Below, one piece after another: positions 47,056 through 59,200 of a stretch of DNA of 64,000 nt. Source of the stretch: Dromiciops gliroides (Eukaryota > Chordata > Mammalia > Microbiotheria > Microbiotheriidae); NCBI RefSeq assembly GCF_019393635.1, contig NC_057866.1, positions 9,124,223-9,188,222 on the forward strand, in the 5' to 3' direction. The notes below the pieces were generated by a model. That model searched no databases and had not been told where the DNA came from. It saw only the letters and a program-made list of their open reading frames with translations. Position 1 is the first letter of the stretch, and each line of letters starts with the position of its first letter. The translations under genes and the position numbers were made by a program.

Positions 47056-50000
47056 ATGACCAACGAGCTGGACATCTTCGTGGGGAACACGACCCTCATT
47101 GACGAGGATGTATACCGGCTCTGGCTGGACGGATACTCGGGTGCGGGCGGGGGAGAGCGCGGGGGAGCACTGGGAGACCCTCGGGCGGGGGCCAGGCTGC
47201 GTGGGGACGGGGTGCGCCCTCTCCTCTCCTCCCCCGCCCCCATGGCCGCTTCTCTGTCCACAGTGAGCGATGCCGTGGGGCTGCGGGTGCGCTCGGGCAT
47301 CCTGGAGCAGACGGGGGCCACGGCGGGAGTGCTGCAGAGCGATACCATGGACCACTACCGCACCTTCCACATGCTCGAGCGCCTGCTGCATACACCGCCT
47401 AAGCTGCTGCACCAGCTCGTCTTCCAGATCCCGCCGTCCCGGCAGGCCCTGCTCATCGAGAGGTGGGGGCCCCAGGCTCCTCTCCCGGCTGCCCTGCCCC
47501 GCCCCCTTAGCCCCACTCCAGCTGTTCAGCCCCGCCCCTTAGCCCCACCTATCGGCTCAGCTCCACCCCCTTAGCCCCACCCCAGCTGCTCAGCCCTGCC
47601 CCTTAGCCCCACCTATCGGCTCAGCTCCACCCCCTTAGCCCCACTCCAGCTGCTCAGCCCTGCCCCTTAGCCCCACCTATCGGCTCAGCTCCACCCCCTT
47701 AGCCCCACCCCAGCTGCTCAGCCCTGCCCCTTAGCCCCACCTATCGGCTCAGCTCCACCCCCTTAGCCCCACTCCAGCTGCTCAGCCCTGCCCCTTAGCC
47801 CCACCTATCGGCTCAGCTCCACCCCCTTAGCCCCACCCCAGCTGCTCAGCCCTAACCCTTAGCCCCACCTATTGGCTCAGCTCCACCCCCTTAGCCCCAC
47901 TCCAGCTGCTCAGCCCTGCCCCTTAGCCCCACCTATCGGCTCAGCTCCACCCCCTTAGCCCCACCCCAGCTGCTCAGCCCTAACCCTTAGCCCCACCTAT
48001 TGGCTCAGCTCCACCCCCTTAGCCCCACCCCAGCTGCTCAGCCCTGCCCCTTAGCTCCACCCAGCTGTTTGGCCCCACCCCCTTAGCCCCATCCCCAGCT
48101 GTTCAACCCCTCCGGGGGGGCCCCCCAGCTCTGTCCCCTACTCTGCCCACCCCCACAGCTTTAGCATCCCCAATTCAAGACCCCTTCCTTTTGGCCAGAC
48201 ATCCCATGTTTCTCAAGAGTGGAGGCCTGGGGCAGCTAGGTGGCGCAGTGGATAGAGCACCGGCCCTGGAGTCAGGAGGACCTGAGTTCAAATTCAACTC
48301 AGACACTTAACACTTACTAGCTGTGTGACCCTGGGCAAGTCACTTAACCCCAATTGCCTCACCAAAAAAAAAAAAAAAAAACCACAGTCGAGGCCTTTCC
48401 CCTACGGCTAGCCTTCTCTACTGCCAACTTCTTGGGCCTCTTCCCCACTTTCTCCCTCCTCCATCAGGCCCCCAGGCCCAGTCCAACCCGTTCCTCCAAG
48501 GCCTATCCCCCTCGCCCCCGCAGGTACTACGCCTTTGATGAAGCCTTTGTCCGGGAGGTGCTGGGGAAGAAGTTGTCCAAGGGCACCAAGAAGGACTTAG
48601 ATGACATCAGCGCCAAGACTGGAGTGACTCTCAAGAGCTGCCGGAGACAGGTCAGGGCTCTGGGTTCTGGCCCTGGGATGCCCCAGTGCCTTGTTGTTCA
48701 TCTCTTCCTTGGGACCCTTCAGCAGCCTCCCACCTAACTGGGCTCACCCACCCTGGGTCTTCTGGCCTCCCTCCCCAGCCCATCCTGTGTCCTAGCCACA
48801 CTGCCTCCTCGAAGGCGCTAACGCCACAGCTCTGCTCAGAACCCTTTGTGGCTCCCCAGTACCTGCCTGAGACAATGGACACTCCTGAGCTTGGCACTCA
48901 GAGCCCTTCCCTTCCCAGCTTAGCTCCCAGGCAGAGCTAGAACAGAGAGTGGGGCTTTGTCCCAAGGTACCTGCATCCACCCTCTGAACAACCCTGCCCT
49001 TTCCTGGGGCCCACCCTGAGCTGGGCTTCTCCCACCTGTCAGAGGTTTTCCACTTCCCAGTCCCACCCCAGCTGAATTTGTCCAGGGCCACCAACGTCCT
49101 AGTTACAGCCAGACCCCATAGAAAGCAGCCTCTGCACTAAAATGGGCCGTCAGAGACCTGGGCTCTAGTTCCAACTCGGCCACTACCTTACTGGCTGACC
49201 TCTCTGGGCCTCAGTTTTCCCTGTAGAGGTGAACAGAATACTGGTCCTGGAGTCAGGAAACCCTGAGTTCATTTCTGGTTTCGGCTGTGGGACCCAGAGC
49301 AAGTCATATAACTTCTGCCTGCCTCAGTTTCCGCATCTGTAAAATGATCACACCTTCCTCCCAAGGTTGTGAGATTCAAATGAGATATTTGTAAAGCACT
49401 AAGCACAATGCCTGGCGTTTCATAAATGCTTGTTGGAAAAAATGACATGATCTCAGCCCTTTTCAGCCTCTTCTGACCTGGGTACATCTGCCCTCTCCCA
49501 CTCCGTTCTCACAGCTCTGTCTGCTGAACATGACCTGGGCATTCTGCCCTAAGTGCTACTTCTGATGCACCAGCCCCCATCCCCGCCCCTCACAATGGAA
49601 TTCCCCCCTTCCTCTGAGCTCTGCCCTCATTGCATGCTGGTTACACATCAGCTGACCCTAATGTTTTTGGGTTTTTTTAATTTAGAATTTGTCCCCCAAA
49701 TTATGTATAAAACAATTTTTAACATTTATTATTATTATTATTATTATTATTAGCGGGGCAATGGGGGTTAAGTGACTTGCCCAGAGTCACACAGCTAGTA
49801 AGTGTCAAGTGTCTGAGGCCGGATTTGAACTCAGGTACTCCTGAATCCAGGGCCGGTGCTTTATCCACTGCGCCACCTAGCTGCCCCTCCTAACATTGAT
49901 TTTTAAAACTTTGTGCTCCAAATTCTCTTCCTCCCTTCCTCCCCACTCCCTCTTAAGAACATGAGCAATTCAATATAAGTTATACATGTGTATTCATGCA

Positions 50001-53000
50001 AAACATTTCCATGTTAGGTTGTAAAAAAAAACAGACCAAAAAAAAAATCTTAAGAAAAAGGAACTAAAAAAAATGATGCTTCATTCTGTGTTCAAACACC
50101 ATCAGTTCTTTCTCTAGAGATGGTTTGCATTTTTCATAAGTCAGAGTCATCTTGGATCATGGTATTGCTGGAAAAAGCTAAGCCATTCACAGCTGATCAT
50201 CTTACAATGTTGCTGTCACTTTGTATACAGTACATTCCACTTTGCATCAGTTCATGTAAGTCTGTCCAGCTTTTCCTGAGAGCATCCTGCTCATCATTTC
50301 TTTTTTCTTTTTCTTTTTTATTTCTTTTTCTTTTTTTTTTTTTTTGGTGAGGCAATTGGGGTTAAGTGACTTGCCCAGGGTCACACAGCTAGTGTCAAGT
50401 GTCTGAGGCCAGATTTGAACTCAGATTCTCCTGAATCCAGGGCCAGTGCTCTATCCACTTTGCCACCTAGCTGCCCCATATCATTTCTTATAGCACAATA
50501 GTGTTTCATCATAATCTCAATCCCACAATTTGTTCAGCCATTCCCCAATTGATAGGCATCTCCTCAATTTCTATTTTTTATTAATTTTTTTTTTTTTGCG
50601 GGGCAATGGGGGTTAAGTGACTTGCCCAGGGTCACACAGCTAGTAAGTGTCAAGTGTCTGAGGCCGGATTTGAACTCAGGTCCTCCTGAATCCAGGGCTT
50701 TATCCACTGTGCCACCTAGCTGCCCCCATCTCCTCAATTTCTAATTCACCTTTTTGTTTTTCATCTCTTTTTGGATCCCAACCTGGTAGTAATATTATTA
50801 TGACTATAATGTTTTATGGTGGTGATCTCATGTGAGCATCCCAGCACCAACTCTGTGCTGTAGGTGCCATTATTATCCCCACTTTACAGATGGTAAACTG
50901 AGGCAGAGAGCAGTCAGGTGACACTGTGCCTGAGGCAGCATCTAAACCCAGGTCTTCCTGGCCCAGAACCATAGGACATTAGAATCAGAAGAGACCTCAG
51001 AGGCAAAGTAGTCTAACTCCAACCAGAATAAGAGTCTTCTCTCTGACCCAGCCCCCTCACCCCCCCCCCCAGGAAGTACCCGTCCGGCTCTTCCTGAAGA
51101 CCTCCTAAGGGCAGCTCGCCCTCCCTGGGCACCCTGCTGCTTGTTAGGATGTTCAAGTGTGCCCTTTTTTGGCCCCTCACATTGCTGGGGCACCTTTGAA
51201 GACAGCTGTATGATCACCCTGAGTCCTCTGTCTTCCAGGCTGTGAGTTTCCTGAGACAGGACACCAACACTTGGGGGATGCAGCCCGGGCGGCACTTAGG
51301 GGAAAATTTCATCTCTAAACAAGCAGAGCAACAAATTGGGTGTGCAGCTCAAAAACTAGAAAAAGAACAAGTACAAATCCCCAGTTAAACCCCAGTTTGG
51401 GAATCCTGAAAATCAACGGAGAGATGAATAAAATGAAAAGAAAACCATTGAACTAATTAATAAAAAACTAGTAGCTGGTTTTATGAGGGGAAAATAGCAA
51501 TAAAATAGATAAACTATTGGTTAATTTGATTTAAAAAAAAGAAGAAGAAATCCAAATGACCAGGATCCAAAATGAAAAGGGTGAATTCATTCCCAGTTGA
51601 AGATGAAATGAAGACAGTTTATTAGGCGGTGAGTTCCCAGACCCTTCCACTAGCTTTCATCCCCCAGCACTGTCCTTCCTTAGACACTAATAACTCCTTT
51701 GAGCTCCCTGGGGGCAGGGACCCCAGACCCTGCCTGCTTACTCAGCCTCTCCTCAGCTGCCTCTTCTGCCCCACAGTTTGACAACTTCAAGAGAGTCTTC
51801 AAGGTGGTGGAGGAAATGCGGGGCTCCCTGGCCGGCAATATCCAGCAGCATTTCCTCCTCTCTGACCGGCTGGCCAGGTGAGGAGCATGGGGGGGCTGGG
51901 AGGGCTTGACCCTGGGCATCTGCAGTCTGGCTAAGAGCCCGGGCTTCCCCCAGGGACTATGCTGCTGTCGTCTTTTTCGCCAACAACCGCTTTGAGACAG
52001 GGAAGAAGAAGCTGCAATATTTGACTTTTGGGGACTTGGCCTTCTGTGCAGAGTTGATGATTCAGAACTGGACGCCTGGTGCTGTGGGTGAGTAGCTTCC
52101 CCTCCCCCCTGCCGCCCAGAAGGTTCAAGGTCAGGAAGTTCTGGATGCCCTGACTCTAGCCAACAGCTGCTTCCCACACATACACTGGCAGCTCCCAACA
52201 GAGGACTCCTGGCTCTGGGTCCCACCTGCTGTTTTCCCAAGATTCAAATGGGCCTTCACTCCTGCCCGGCAGACTAATGTAGGGAGGGACCCTAGGAGCC
52301 AGAGTAGGAACAGCCAAGCTTAGAGACCTACCAGATTTTAGTCCCATCCTTCTCTGGGGAGAAACTGAGTCATAGGATCTTGATTTGGGGCCAGAGGCCT
52401 TTAGATCTCAGAGGCCAGATCAAGAACTGGTGCCCAGTTAAGGGATAGCCTAAGGCCACTCAGCTAGTTAACATCTGAGGCATGATTTGAACCCAGGCCT
52501 TCCCAACTCCAGGTCCACCAGCCGAAAAAAGACTTAGCCAGGCCTATAAGTCAGGCCTCCTGTTTCCCAGGCAGCCAGGCTGCTTTTCTCTGCTCCGAGG
52601 CCCCTTCCTCTGCAGGCTCTGGCCAGATAGGGCTGCCTGTAGCCGGTGGCCGGGCCTCAGCCAGTCTGCCCCGCTTCTTTGGGCCCCTCTGCAGACTCTC
52701 AGGTCGATGACACCGACGTAGACCTGGACAAGGAATTTCTCCAGGACCTGAAGGAGCTAAAGGTGCTGGTGGCCGACAAGGACCTCCTTGATCTGCACAA
52801 AAGGTGGCTAAAGCAGGGAGGGAGGGGCCCCGGGCCAGGGTGGGGAGGACCCAGGGCCCAGGGTGAGCTGCTTCCTCCCTCACAGCTTGGTGTGCACTGC
52901 TCTCCGAGGGAAACTCAGCGTCCTTCCAGAGGCAGAAGCCAACTTCAAGGTCTGTCTCCCCTGGTCCTGCCAGGGGACCCTTAACCCCCTACCCTGCTGC

Positions 53001-54087
53001 CTGTGCGCCCAGAGAGAGAGGGGCGCAGCTTGCCTTCGGGTTGCATAGCATGTAATCAGGGTCACTCCTGAGGCCCCAGGCTGCTCTGCCTCCCCCTGCC
53101 CAGCTCGGTTACACACACTCTGGTTTCTTGTAGTGACTGCAGGAGATGCTGCTGCTCCTGTCGGGGCCCAAGGTGGCCAAGCTGACCTGGCAGCCCTGTG
53201 GGAGGAGGGCAGTGCTACCAACTGCCTCTGTCTAGAAGGGGTCCCCCTGCCCTGGGGTTCTGGGGTCCCTCGGGTGAGAGGGGCAAACTCCAAGACCCCT
53301 GGCTTCCTGACCCCACAGAACCTGTCTCGAGGGTTGGTCAACATCGCCTCCAAGCTAACCCACACCAAGGATGTGCGTGACCTGTTTGTGGACCTCGTGG
53401 AGAAGGTGGGGACCTCCCTGCCCTTCACTGTCAGGTTGCCTCCCCCTCCCATCCTGTCCTGCCCTTCTCAATTGTGCCTTATGATGGCAGAAAAGATTGG
53501 GTTGGGGCAGCTAGGTGGCAAAGTGGATATAAAGCACTGGCCCTGGATTCAGGAGTACCTGAGTTCAAATCCATCCTCAGACACTTAACACTTACTAGCC
53601 GTGTGACCCTGGGCAAGTCACTTAACCCCCATTGCCCTGCAAAAAAAAAAAAAGAAAAGATTGGGTTGGGGTCGGGAAGAGTGAGGCTGGATCCTCTTGT
53701 CTGCCCAGTTTATAGAGCCGTGCCGCTCCGACCGGTGGCCGCTGAATGACGTCCGGCTCTTCCTGAACCAGTATTCAGCTTCTGTCCACTCCCTGGATGG
53801 CTTTCGGTAAGGGCCCCTGCCCCATTTTCCGTTGCCCCAGCCCTCCTGCCCCTGCAGATGTCTGTCTGGTGCCCATGCTCCTGGCTGCCCATCCCCTTCT
53901 CCCCAGCACCAGCTGCATTGCAGGCCCTCGTTGGCATTGGGTCCCCAAGGTGGCTCCTTAGCTGTGGCAGCTGCCAGGACTGAGCCCTCTCTGAGTAGCT
54001 CCTCTCTCCACCCCCAGGCACCAGGCCCTTTGGGATCGCTACATGACCACTCTTCGAAGCTGCCTCTTGCGCATGTATCACGACTGA
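47056..54087 (+). CDS. FIBP: FIBP, acidic FGF1 intracellular-binding protein
   Basis: Binds internalised FGF1; acts in the cytosol and nucleus. Ten coding exons: 47056-47140, 47264-47462, 48524-48650, 51777-51877, 51954-52087, 52695-52803, 52886-52949, 53319-53405, 53709-53806, 54018-54087. All phases join to 357 aa, the same length as a human isoform, with near-identical sequence: start [20 protein letters not shown], middle [20 protein letters not shown] and [20 protein letters not shown], end [19 protein letters not shown]. No recognisable catalytic domain. An acidic patch [10 protein letters not shown] begins exon 6. The start is fixed by a good Kozak context (gccATGA); upstream in-frame codons lack an ATG. 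Introns carry the 64-bp array (intron 2), SINEs (2, 3, 8) and L1 debris (intron 3). Confidence 0.98.
47510..48090. repeat. 64-bp minisatellite with 128-bp higher-order structure in FIBP intron 2
   Basis: CAGCTGCTCAG recurs exactly every 64 bp at 47583, 47647, 47711, 47775, 47839, 47903, 47967 and 48031. Units mostly alternate ACTCCAGCTG / ACCCCAGCTG, and the variant CCCTAACCC with CTATTGGCTC appears in two units 128 bp apart, so expansion went by 128-bp dimers. Confidence 0.95.
48229..48383 (+). mobile_element. Marsupial tRNA-derived SINE
   Basis: FIBP intron 2, sense strand. AGTGGAGGCCT / AGTCGAGGCCT flank it, and an A18-like tail ends 140 bp before exon 3. Confidence 0.93.
49190..49445 (+). 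mobile_element. MIR-like SINE remnant
   Basis: CTCAGTTTCCGCATCTGTAAAATG and GTAAAGCACTAAGCACAATG, a typical MIR end. 48651-49189 is otherwise unique intron sequence. Confidence 0.65.
49740..49888 (-). mobile_element. Marsupial tRNA-derived SINE
   Basis: The tail is a (TTA)n run (49726-49753) instead of poly-T. Confidence 0.92.
50331..50477 (-). mobile_element. Marsupial tRNA-derived SINE
   Basis: Poly-T tail; ATCATTTCTT is present on both sides of the insertion. Confidence 0.93.
50586..50727 (-). mobile_element. Marsupial tRNA-derived SINE
   Basis: CATCTCCTCAATTTCTA is duplicated across the insertion. Confidence 0.93.
50800..51010 (-). mobile_element. MIR-like remnant plus one 'AGAACATAGGACATTAGAA' unit
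   Basis: CCCCACTTTACAGATGGTAAACT reversed MIR, then a single copy of the repeat seen in arrays at 31.5 and 42.2 kb (AGAACCATAGGACATTAGAA). Confidence 0.55.
51300..51605 (+). mobile_element. L1 ORF2 internal fragment
   Basis: Broken translation with [14 protein letters not shown]-like text, matching the L1 segment just before the reverse-transcriptase domain (human L1 has ESRSWFFERINKID here). Confidence 0.55.
53504..53655 (+). mobile_element. Marsupial tRNA-derived SINE in FIBP intron 8
   Basis: Target duplication AAAAGATTGGGTTGGGG on both sides. It ends about 55 bp before exon 9. Confidence 0.93.
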
Positions 54088-54454
54088 GGGCCCGGGGCTC
54101 CACCTCTAGGCCCAGGACACCTGCTCTGCAGTTCCTCACCTGGGCCCTGCCTACTCTGTGGATGGGAGGAAGGGGAAACTGAACTTGGGCCCAGAGAGGG
54201 CAGCTCAGCCCCCTGACACACCAACTCATCATTTCCACTGTGGGCAGGCGGGAGCCCAGGCCCTGGGAGGGGAGCTTAACTCGACCTGGGGGCAGGTATC
54301 CCAGGCCTGAGGTCCCCTGGTACAGCCCCTCCTGCCCTGTGGATTGGGGTGGGGCAGTGGGGAACCAGGCCCCAGGAAGGGCAGCTCAGCCAGACCCCAG
54401 CGGCTCACTAGCTAGCCCTGGGCCCTGTGGGCCAAAGCCCCGCTTTGTGCTGAT

Positions 54455-54460
54455 AATAAA
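54455..54460 (+). terminator. FIBP poly(A) signal
   Basis: AATAAA 368 bp after the stop. The FIBP and CTSW 3' ends converge about 1.7 kb apart. Confidence 0.85.
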
Positions 54461-54764
54461 TGGGCAGACCTAGGGCTGAGCCCTGACCTTGGAGAGTCTG
54501 ACCAAGGGTGATTCTTGGGCCTGAAACAGGATTCTGGACGTAGTTGTGACATCTGGGTGGGGCCGGCGAGGGGGCCTTGCCTCAGAGGTCCCCGTTGCTT
54601 CTACTTATGTGAGGTCGGGTGGAGTGAGGTTGAATGAAATCACCTTGGAGGCCCCTTTGAGCTCTGACCTTGGGTCCCTTTGAAGGCCGCTCCTCTGAGG
54701 TCAAGGTTCTCCCTACCCCCGGACCCCAGGTCTAAAGTTCCATTTTCGAAGCTGTTCACTTGTT

Positions 54765-54900
54765 TCATGTCCTGCCTTCGGTGACCCGAGATCCCGGAGT
54801 GGCTCGCCATTTCCTTCTCCCGCTCAGTTTACAGATGAGGAAACTGAGGCAAACAGGCTGAAGTCAAGTCACACAGCTAGGGGGCGTCTGAGGTCACTTT
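54765..54900 (-). mobile_element. SINE with RTE-like tail (MAR1-like), partial
   Basis: TGTTTCATGTCCTGCCTTCGG ... GAGTGGCTCGCCATTTCCTT ... GAGGCAAACAGGCTGAAGT; the head is missing. Confidence 0.65.
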
Positions 54901-55254
54901 GGAACTCCAGGCCGTGGCACTGGAGGCTGCTCATCTGTTTAGGGGGTGGGAGGCTGAGGGGAGAGCTCACTTTGCATCAGCAAAGCTCTCTGTGAAGCAT
55001 CTTGTCCTGTGCTTGTGGAGAAGGGGGGAGGCCTGCACTGGAGCAGGGGCTTTCCTCCTCCTTCTGGGTCCTGGTTCCCTCAGGGGCCCCTCATCAGAGG
55101 CTTGGTTTTTGCTTCTCAAATTCATAATGGAGGACAATGCTGCATTTCAGTCAGAGGCTGGTGAAAAGAAATGGTTTTCCCCCCAATCTATCCATGGACC
55201 TGAGGTGAAGAACCCCTGGATTAGACGAATACAGTCAGATGGTTTAAGGACTAG

Positions 55255-55800
55255 GCTGGACTGGAGGTCCTCACTGATGGCCCAGTGTCCACCTGGCTGG
55301 AGGTCTTTGGTGGGGTGCCTCAGGGATCTGCGCCCAGTACTGAAGGAAGACTTTGAAGGCCTGCCCCTCCAAGCTGGGAAGGAGAATTAATACTGCCTGA
55401 GAATGTCTGAGAGGCCTGAGCTCTGGGCTGAGTGTGTGAGGAAGTGATGGCAGCTCATGCCTCTATGGTGCTGATGGGCCACTAAGCTCTTTACAATTAT
55501 TCTCGTTTGATGCCTAGAGGTAGGTGCTGTTATTATCCCTGTTTTTTCTGATGAGGAAACTGTGACATACAAGCTAAGTGAATTTGGCACTAGCCACTGA
55601 ACTGCCCGTATAATTGGGCACAACAGATCAACTTTACAAGCTTAGGATGGGGGAGTCATGCATTTGCATTTGTTGGGAGGGGGAAGAACCATTTGTTCTG
55701 AAAAGGATATGGGCATCTTAGTGGACTGCAGACTCAATGTGAGTCAGCAGTAGAGTATATGTGGCCAGCCCTGGGCTGCTTTGAACTTCTAGGGATAGGG
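55255..55800 (+). mobile_element. L3/CR1-type LINE pieces and MIR, FIBP-CTSW interval
   Basis: GTGGGGTGCCTCAGGGATCTG (the RT GVPQGS region, about 55310) and GCATCTTAGTGGACTGCAGAC-TCAATGTGAGTCAGCAG (about 55707) are in CR1/L3 order. A reversed MIR lies between them, at 55480-55600. Confidence 0.6.
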
Positions 55801-55803
55801 AGA

Positions 55804-55808
<5 letters not shown>

Positions 55809-55874
<66 letters not shown>
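55809..55874. repeat. (AC)33 microsatellite
   Basis: 66 bp of pure AC dinucleotide. Confidence 0.98.
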
Positions 55875-55879
<5 letters not shown>

Positions 55880-56140
55880 TTAGCCCCCATCTATTCCGAA
55901 CCCTTAGGGCTGTCCCCTAGAGAAGTGGGAGGCCTCTTCTTGGAGGTCTTCAGACAGACCCTTGATGGCCCTTTGACCCCTCAGCAAGCATGTTCTAGTG
56001 GGAGCTGGACCAGACGGCCACGGACGTCCCGTGGGCTCTTCTGAAGTTCTTTCTAGCTCCCACATTCTAAGTTTGCTTCTTTCACGATGAGCTTTCCCTC
56101 CCTCCATTTGCCAATTCATTTTGGAGACTGGCCCAACAGC

Positions 56141-56146
56141 TTTATT
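56141..56146 (-). terminator. CTSW poly(A) signal
   Basis: TTTATT on the + strand is AATAAA on the gene strand, 67-72 bp after the stop; a very short 3' UTR. Confidence 0.85.
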
Positions 56147-56212
56147 GCATTCAAAGCACAGGATGCTTTGTAGGGAATGAGCATCCTGGCAGGAGAGGCG
56201 GCACAGGGGAGT

Positions 56213-59200
56213 CTAGCTGGGGCAGCGAATGCTGGGGGCTTGGGTTTCTTTCATGAGAGCGGTGACTGGGTACTCCACGATGCCACAGGCATTACTCCCT
56301 CGGTGCAGCCGGAAGTAGCCCTGGTGGGTGGGATGGGGGTTGAGGTGAAGGCCAGAGGGCCAGGCTCAGCTGCGCTTTGCCTCCCCGCTCCCCATTCTCC
56401 CCTTTGAGCCTCACCCTTTCTCCCCAGCTGCTGCTCCAGGAGTTTTTTAGGATCCAGTAGGTAAAGTTGTGGACTGCAAGGGAGATTAGAAGCCAGGGTG
56501 ATGGGGGAGACCCCAAGCTAAGGCCAAAGTCCCCCCAAGTCTCCCCCAAACACTCACTCTGGCCAAAGCCCACTAGCAGTACGCAGTGGTTCAGTTCCTG
56601 GGGGTCACAATTGTGGTAGGGTCTTATCACTCCTCTTCTGTAGGTCTGATGGAGAAGGAAGTAGAATATGGTGAGTCTTTGGAGATCTAGGGTCCACTAG
56701 CTAACTTCAGGGCAGCTCTTCCATCCCTACCTGCAGGAGTTTTTGATTGATGGTCACAGTGATGGGTCCCTTTTCTGCCAAATACTGAGCTATATCTGTG
56801 GGAAAGGCTGGTGTTAGTCTCCTAGAATGAGGGAGGGGGAGTTGGAGGGCCTGTAGAAAGCCCCTCATTTCTGCAGAAGGGGAAGTGGTGTCCAAGGTCA
56901 CAGTGGAGTGCCCCAGCCCTCGGGTCAGGTTTCTACAGCCACTGAGACTCACTCAGCCCCCCACTCCCCTCCCCAGCTATGTTCCCCATTTTGCTGTTTA
57001 GTTTCCCTCCCCTCTTGGAGTCGTGAGGCAGGGACAGGGGTGAGGCCACCCCAATCTCAGGCTCCAGGCTGATACCCCTCACACCCACCACCCACCAAAT
57101 GCTTTCACACCTGAGGATCTGTGGCTGGGGACTAGCCTGGGGTCTTAGGCCAGAGACAGCAGCTAATTCTGCTCAAGAAGTGGGGTTCAGACTGATCCCA
57201 GTGTGGGGCACCTGCCCACCTTGTGTGTAGAAGAGAATCCTAATTCCCTTTTCCAAAGGGGGAGGGAGGTACAGGAGGGGTTATGTCCATTTTGTAGATG
57301 GGGGAGTGAAGTCTCATCAAGAGAAAGGGACACATTCAAGGTTACTGAGCGGCTGGTGCCAGGAGTTGGTGGCCCAATGAAACCCAGCTGACCTTGCCAA
57401 CAGGAGTGAGGGGGAGCCCAGCCCCTTTGTCAGCCTCCACGCCCATCCTGCAGGGCCCGGCTGGCTTTGGGTTTAGGGGCCCTGGCACCTACAGTTCTCA
57501 TCCTTGGGCAGCATCAAGAAGCTCGAGATCCAGGCCCGTTTCTTCTTTAGTTGGCAGCCTCTGGGGGAGGGTTGGGCTCTGTAGGGGTAATCCTTCTCTT
57601 CGGCCAGGCCTCCTAGTTGGGAGGAGGAGACTTAGAGGTCCCCGCCCCTGTCCCATAGGGTCCCCGCATCATGCCAGAGACAGGCCCGTGGAGTCCTCCC
57701 CTGGTCTGGGCCTCTGCTGTCCAAGGGAGTTGGAGCCTGTGGGCCCACGGGATCGAGGGTGCACCTACTTTGGCTGAGGATGGTTGAGAAGGCGTCCCAG
57801 GTGTAGCCGCCCTCACAGCCTTGTCCACAGCGGCGACAGTCCAGCACTTCTGTGGGGAGAAGGTGCCTCAGTTACACCCCACCCCCAATCTCACCGTCCA
57901 TGTGCATCAGCCGTGGACCCAAAGCGGAGGATCTTGCTTCATCGGAGGATCTTGCTTCATTGTGGATCAGGCTTCCGAAATCCTGGAGACTGACCTCTCG
58001 GCACTGAAGCAGGGGCTTGTGGCATGTCTCCCCCCACACTTAGCAGTGTATACATGGGGGGGGGCGGGGTGCAGCATGCACCGGAATTTGGGCCCAAAGC
58101 TCCCAGTGCTGATCCCTGCCTGTGGGACCCTTCCAGGCCCTGCTTACCTCACCAGTAAAGGGGGGGCCAGGCTTGACTTGGGAGCTTCCTGCTTAAGCTG
58201 GCAGGGTTCCCTGGGGGCCACAGTCCCTATGCCTACAGCCCTCTGAAGCTTGCCAGGGCGGCTCAGGATGGGCTCCTGAGGTGGGGGAGGGGAGGGGAGC
58301 TGGGGGAGGAGAAATTCCCTGACCTGTTAAGGTCTGGGATCCAAGCCCAGGTTTCCCAAATCCAGGCCTAGCCTTCTTTCCCTTATTCCATGTTCTAATC
58401 CAAAAAGCACTGAAAAGCCTCCTGTGGGCTACACCCGGGAATACAAAGACAAAACTAGTCCCTGCTCTCCACCTGCCCACGGGGAACATACTGCACATGC
58501 AAACATGATCATCGAAAGAAGGAGAGATTAAGCACAAGATTCAGCCTCCCACCCTCGGACCATTGCAGAGGCTGTGGCCCATGCCTAGGATGCCCATGCC
58601 CCCTCAAACCTAGAGCTCCCCTCAGGGGCCTCCCTCCTCCCAGCAGGATGCAAGCTTCTGAAGGGTGCTGAGTCAATACTCATTAGTTTGTCGATGAGAA
58701 GAGACTGGATGTGGGGCATGAGGGAGGGAAGAGTCGAGGTTGCCAATCTGGGTGAGTGGAAGGGTGGCAGTCATGAAAGGGAAGGCTGGAGAAGGTACAT
58801 CTTGGGGAGAAGATGAGAGCTGTGGAGGTGCTTAAGATGCTTAAGGGACATCCAGGTGGGAATGCCAAGCAGGGATTGTTGCTACAGATCAGGAGAGAGA
58901 TTCCTGGGAGCATCTGCATAGAGGGGATCGTTAGACCCATGGAGCTGTTGGGATCAGCAGACAAGGAAGAGATGAGGACCCAGGACAAGCTGGGGTTACT
59001 GGGAGTCAGTATGGGTGGCTCTGCACAAGCTGCTACAGGCCCACTTACTGCACACACAGATGCCACTGGAGGAGGCCTTGCCCTGGGAAATCCTCCTCCC
59101 CAATGGATGCCCCCACACCCAAGCAGCCCCCCCACCCAGTACCTTGCACAGAGAGCTGGAAATGCATCTGGTATCTGATGGCCCACAAGGCTTCAACGTT

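Larger units (their letters stand above)
49660..50790 (-). mobile_element. L1 3' end broken by three SINEs, in FIBP intron 3
   Basis: Reverse L1 3' UTR (CTTCCTCCCTTCCTCCCCAC; GATCATGGTATTGCTGGAAA; GTTCAGCCATTCCCCAATTG), cut at about 49730, 50335 and 50588 by SINEs in the same orientation. Confidence 0.75.

Noticed and set aside
46515-47412. Minus-strand frames of 270-277 codons over the FIBP promoter
   Set aside because: Pro/Ser-rich translation of the polypurine tract and CpG island; overlaps FIBP exons 1 and 2 antisense.
51680-52240. 186-codon minus-strand frame over FIBP exons 4-5
   Set aside because: Antisense shadow of conserved FIBP exons.
57481-57560. Suspected frameshift in CTSW exon 57493-57612
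   Set aside because: On recounting, the codons run cleanly (...[18 protein letters not shown]) and the exon is 120 bp with matching phases.
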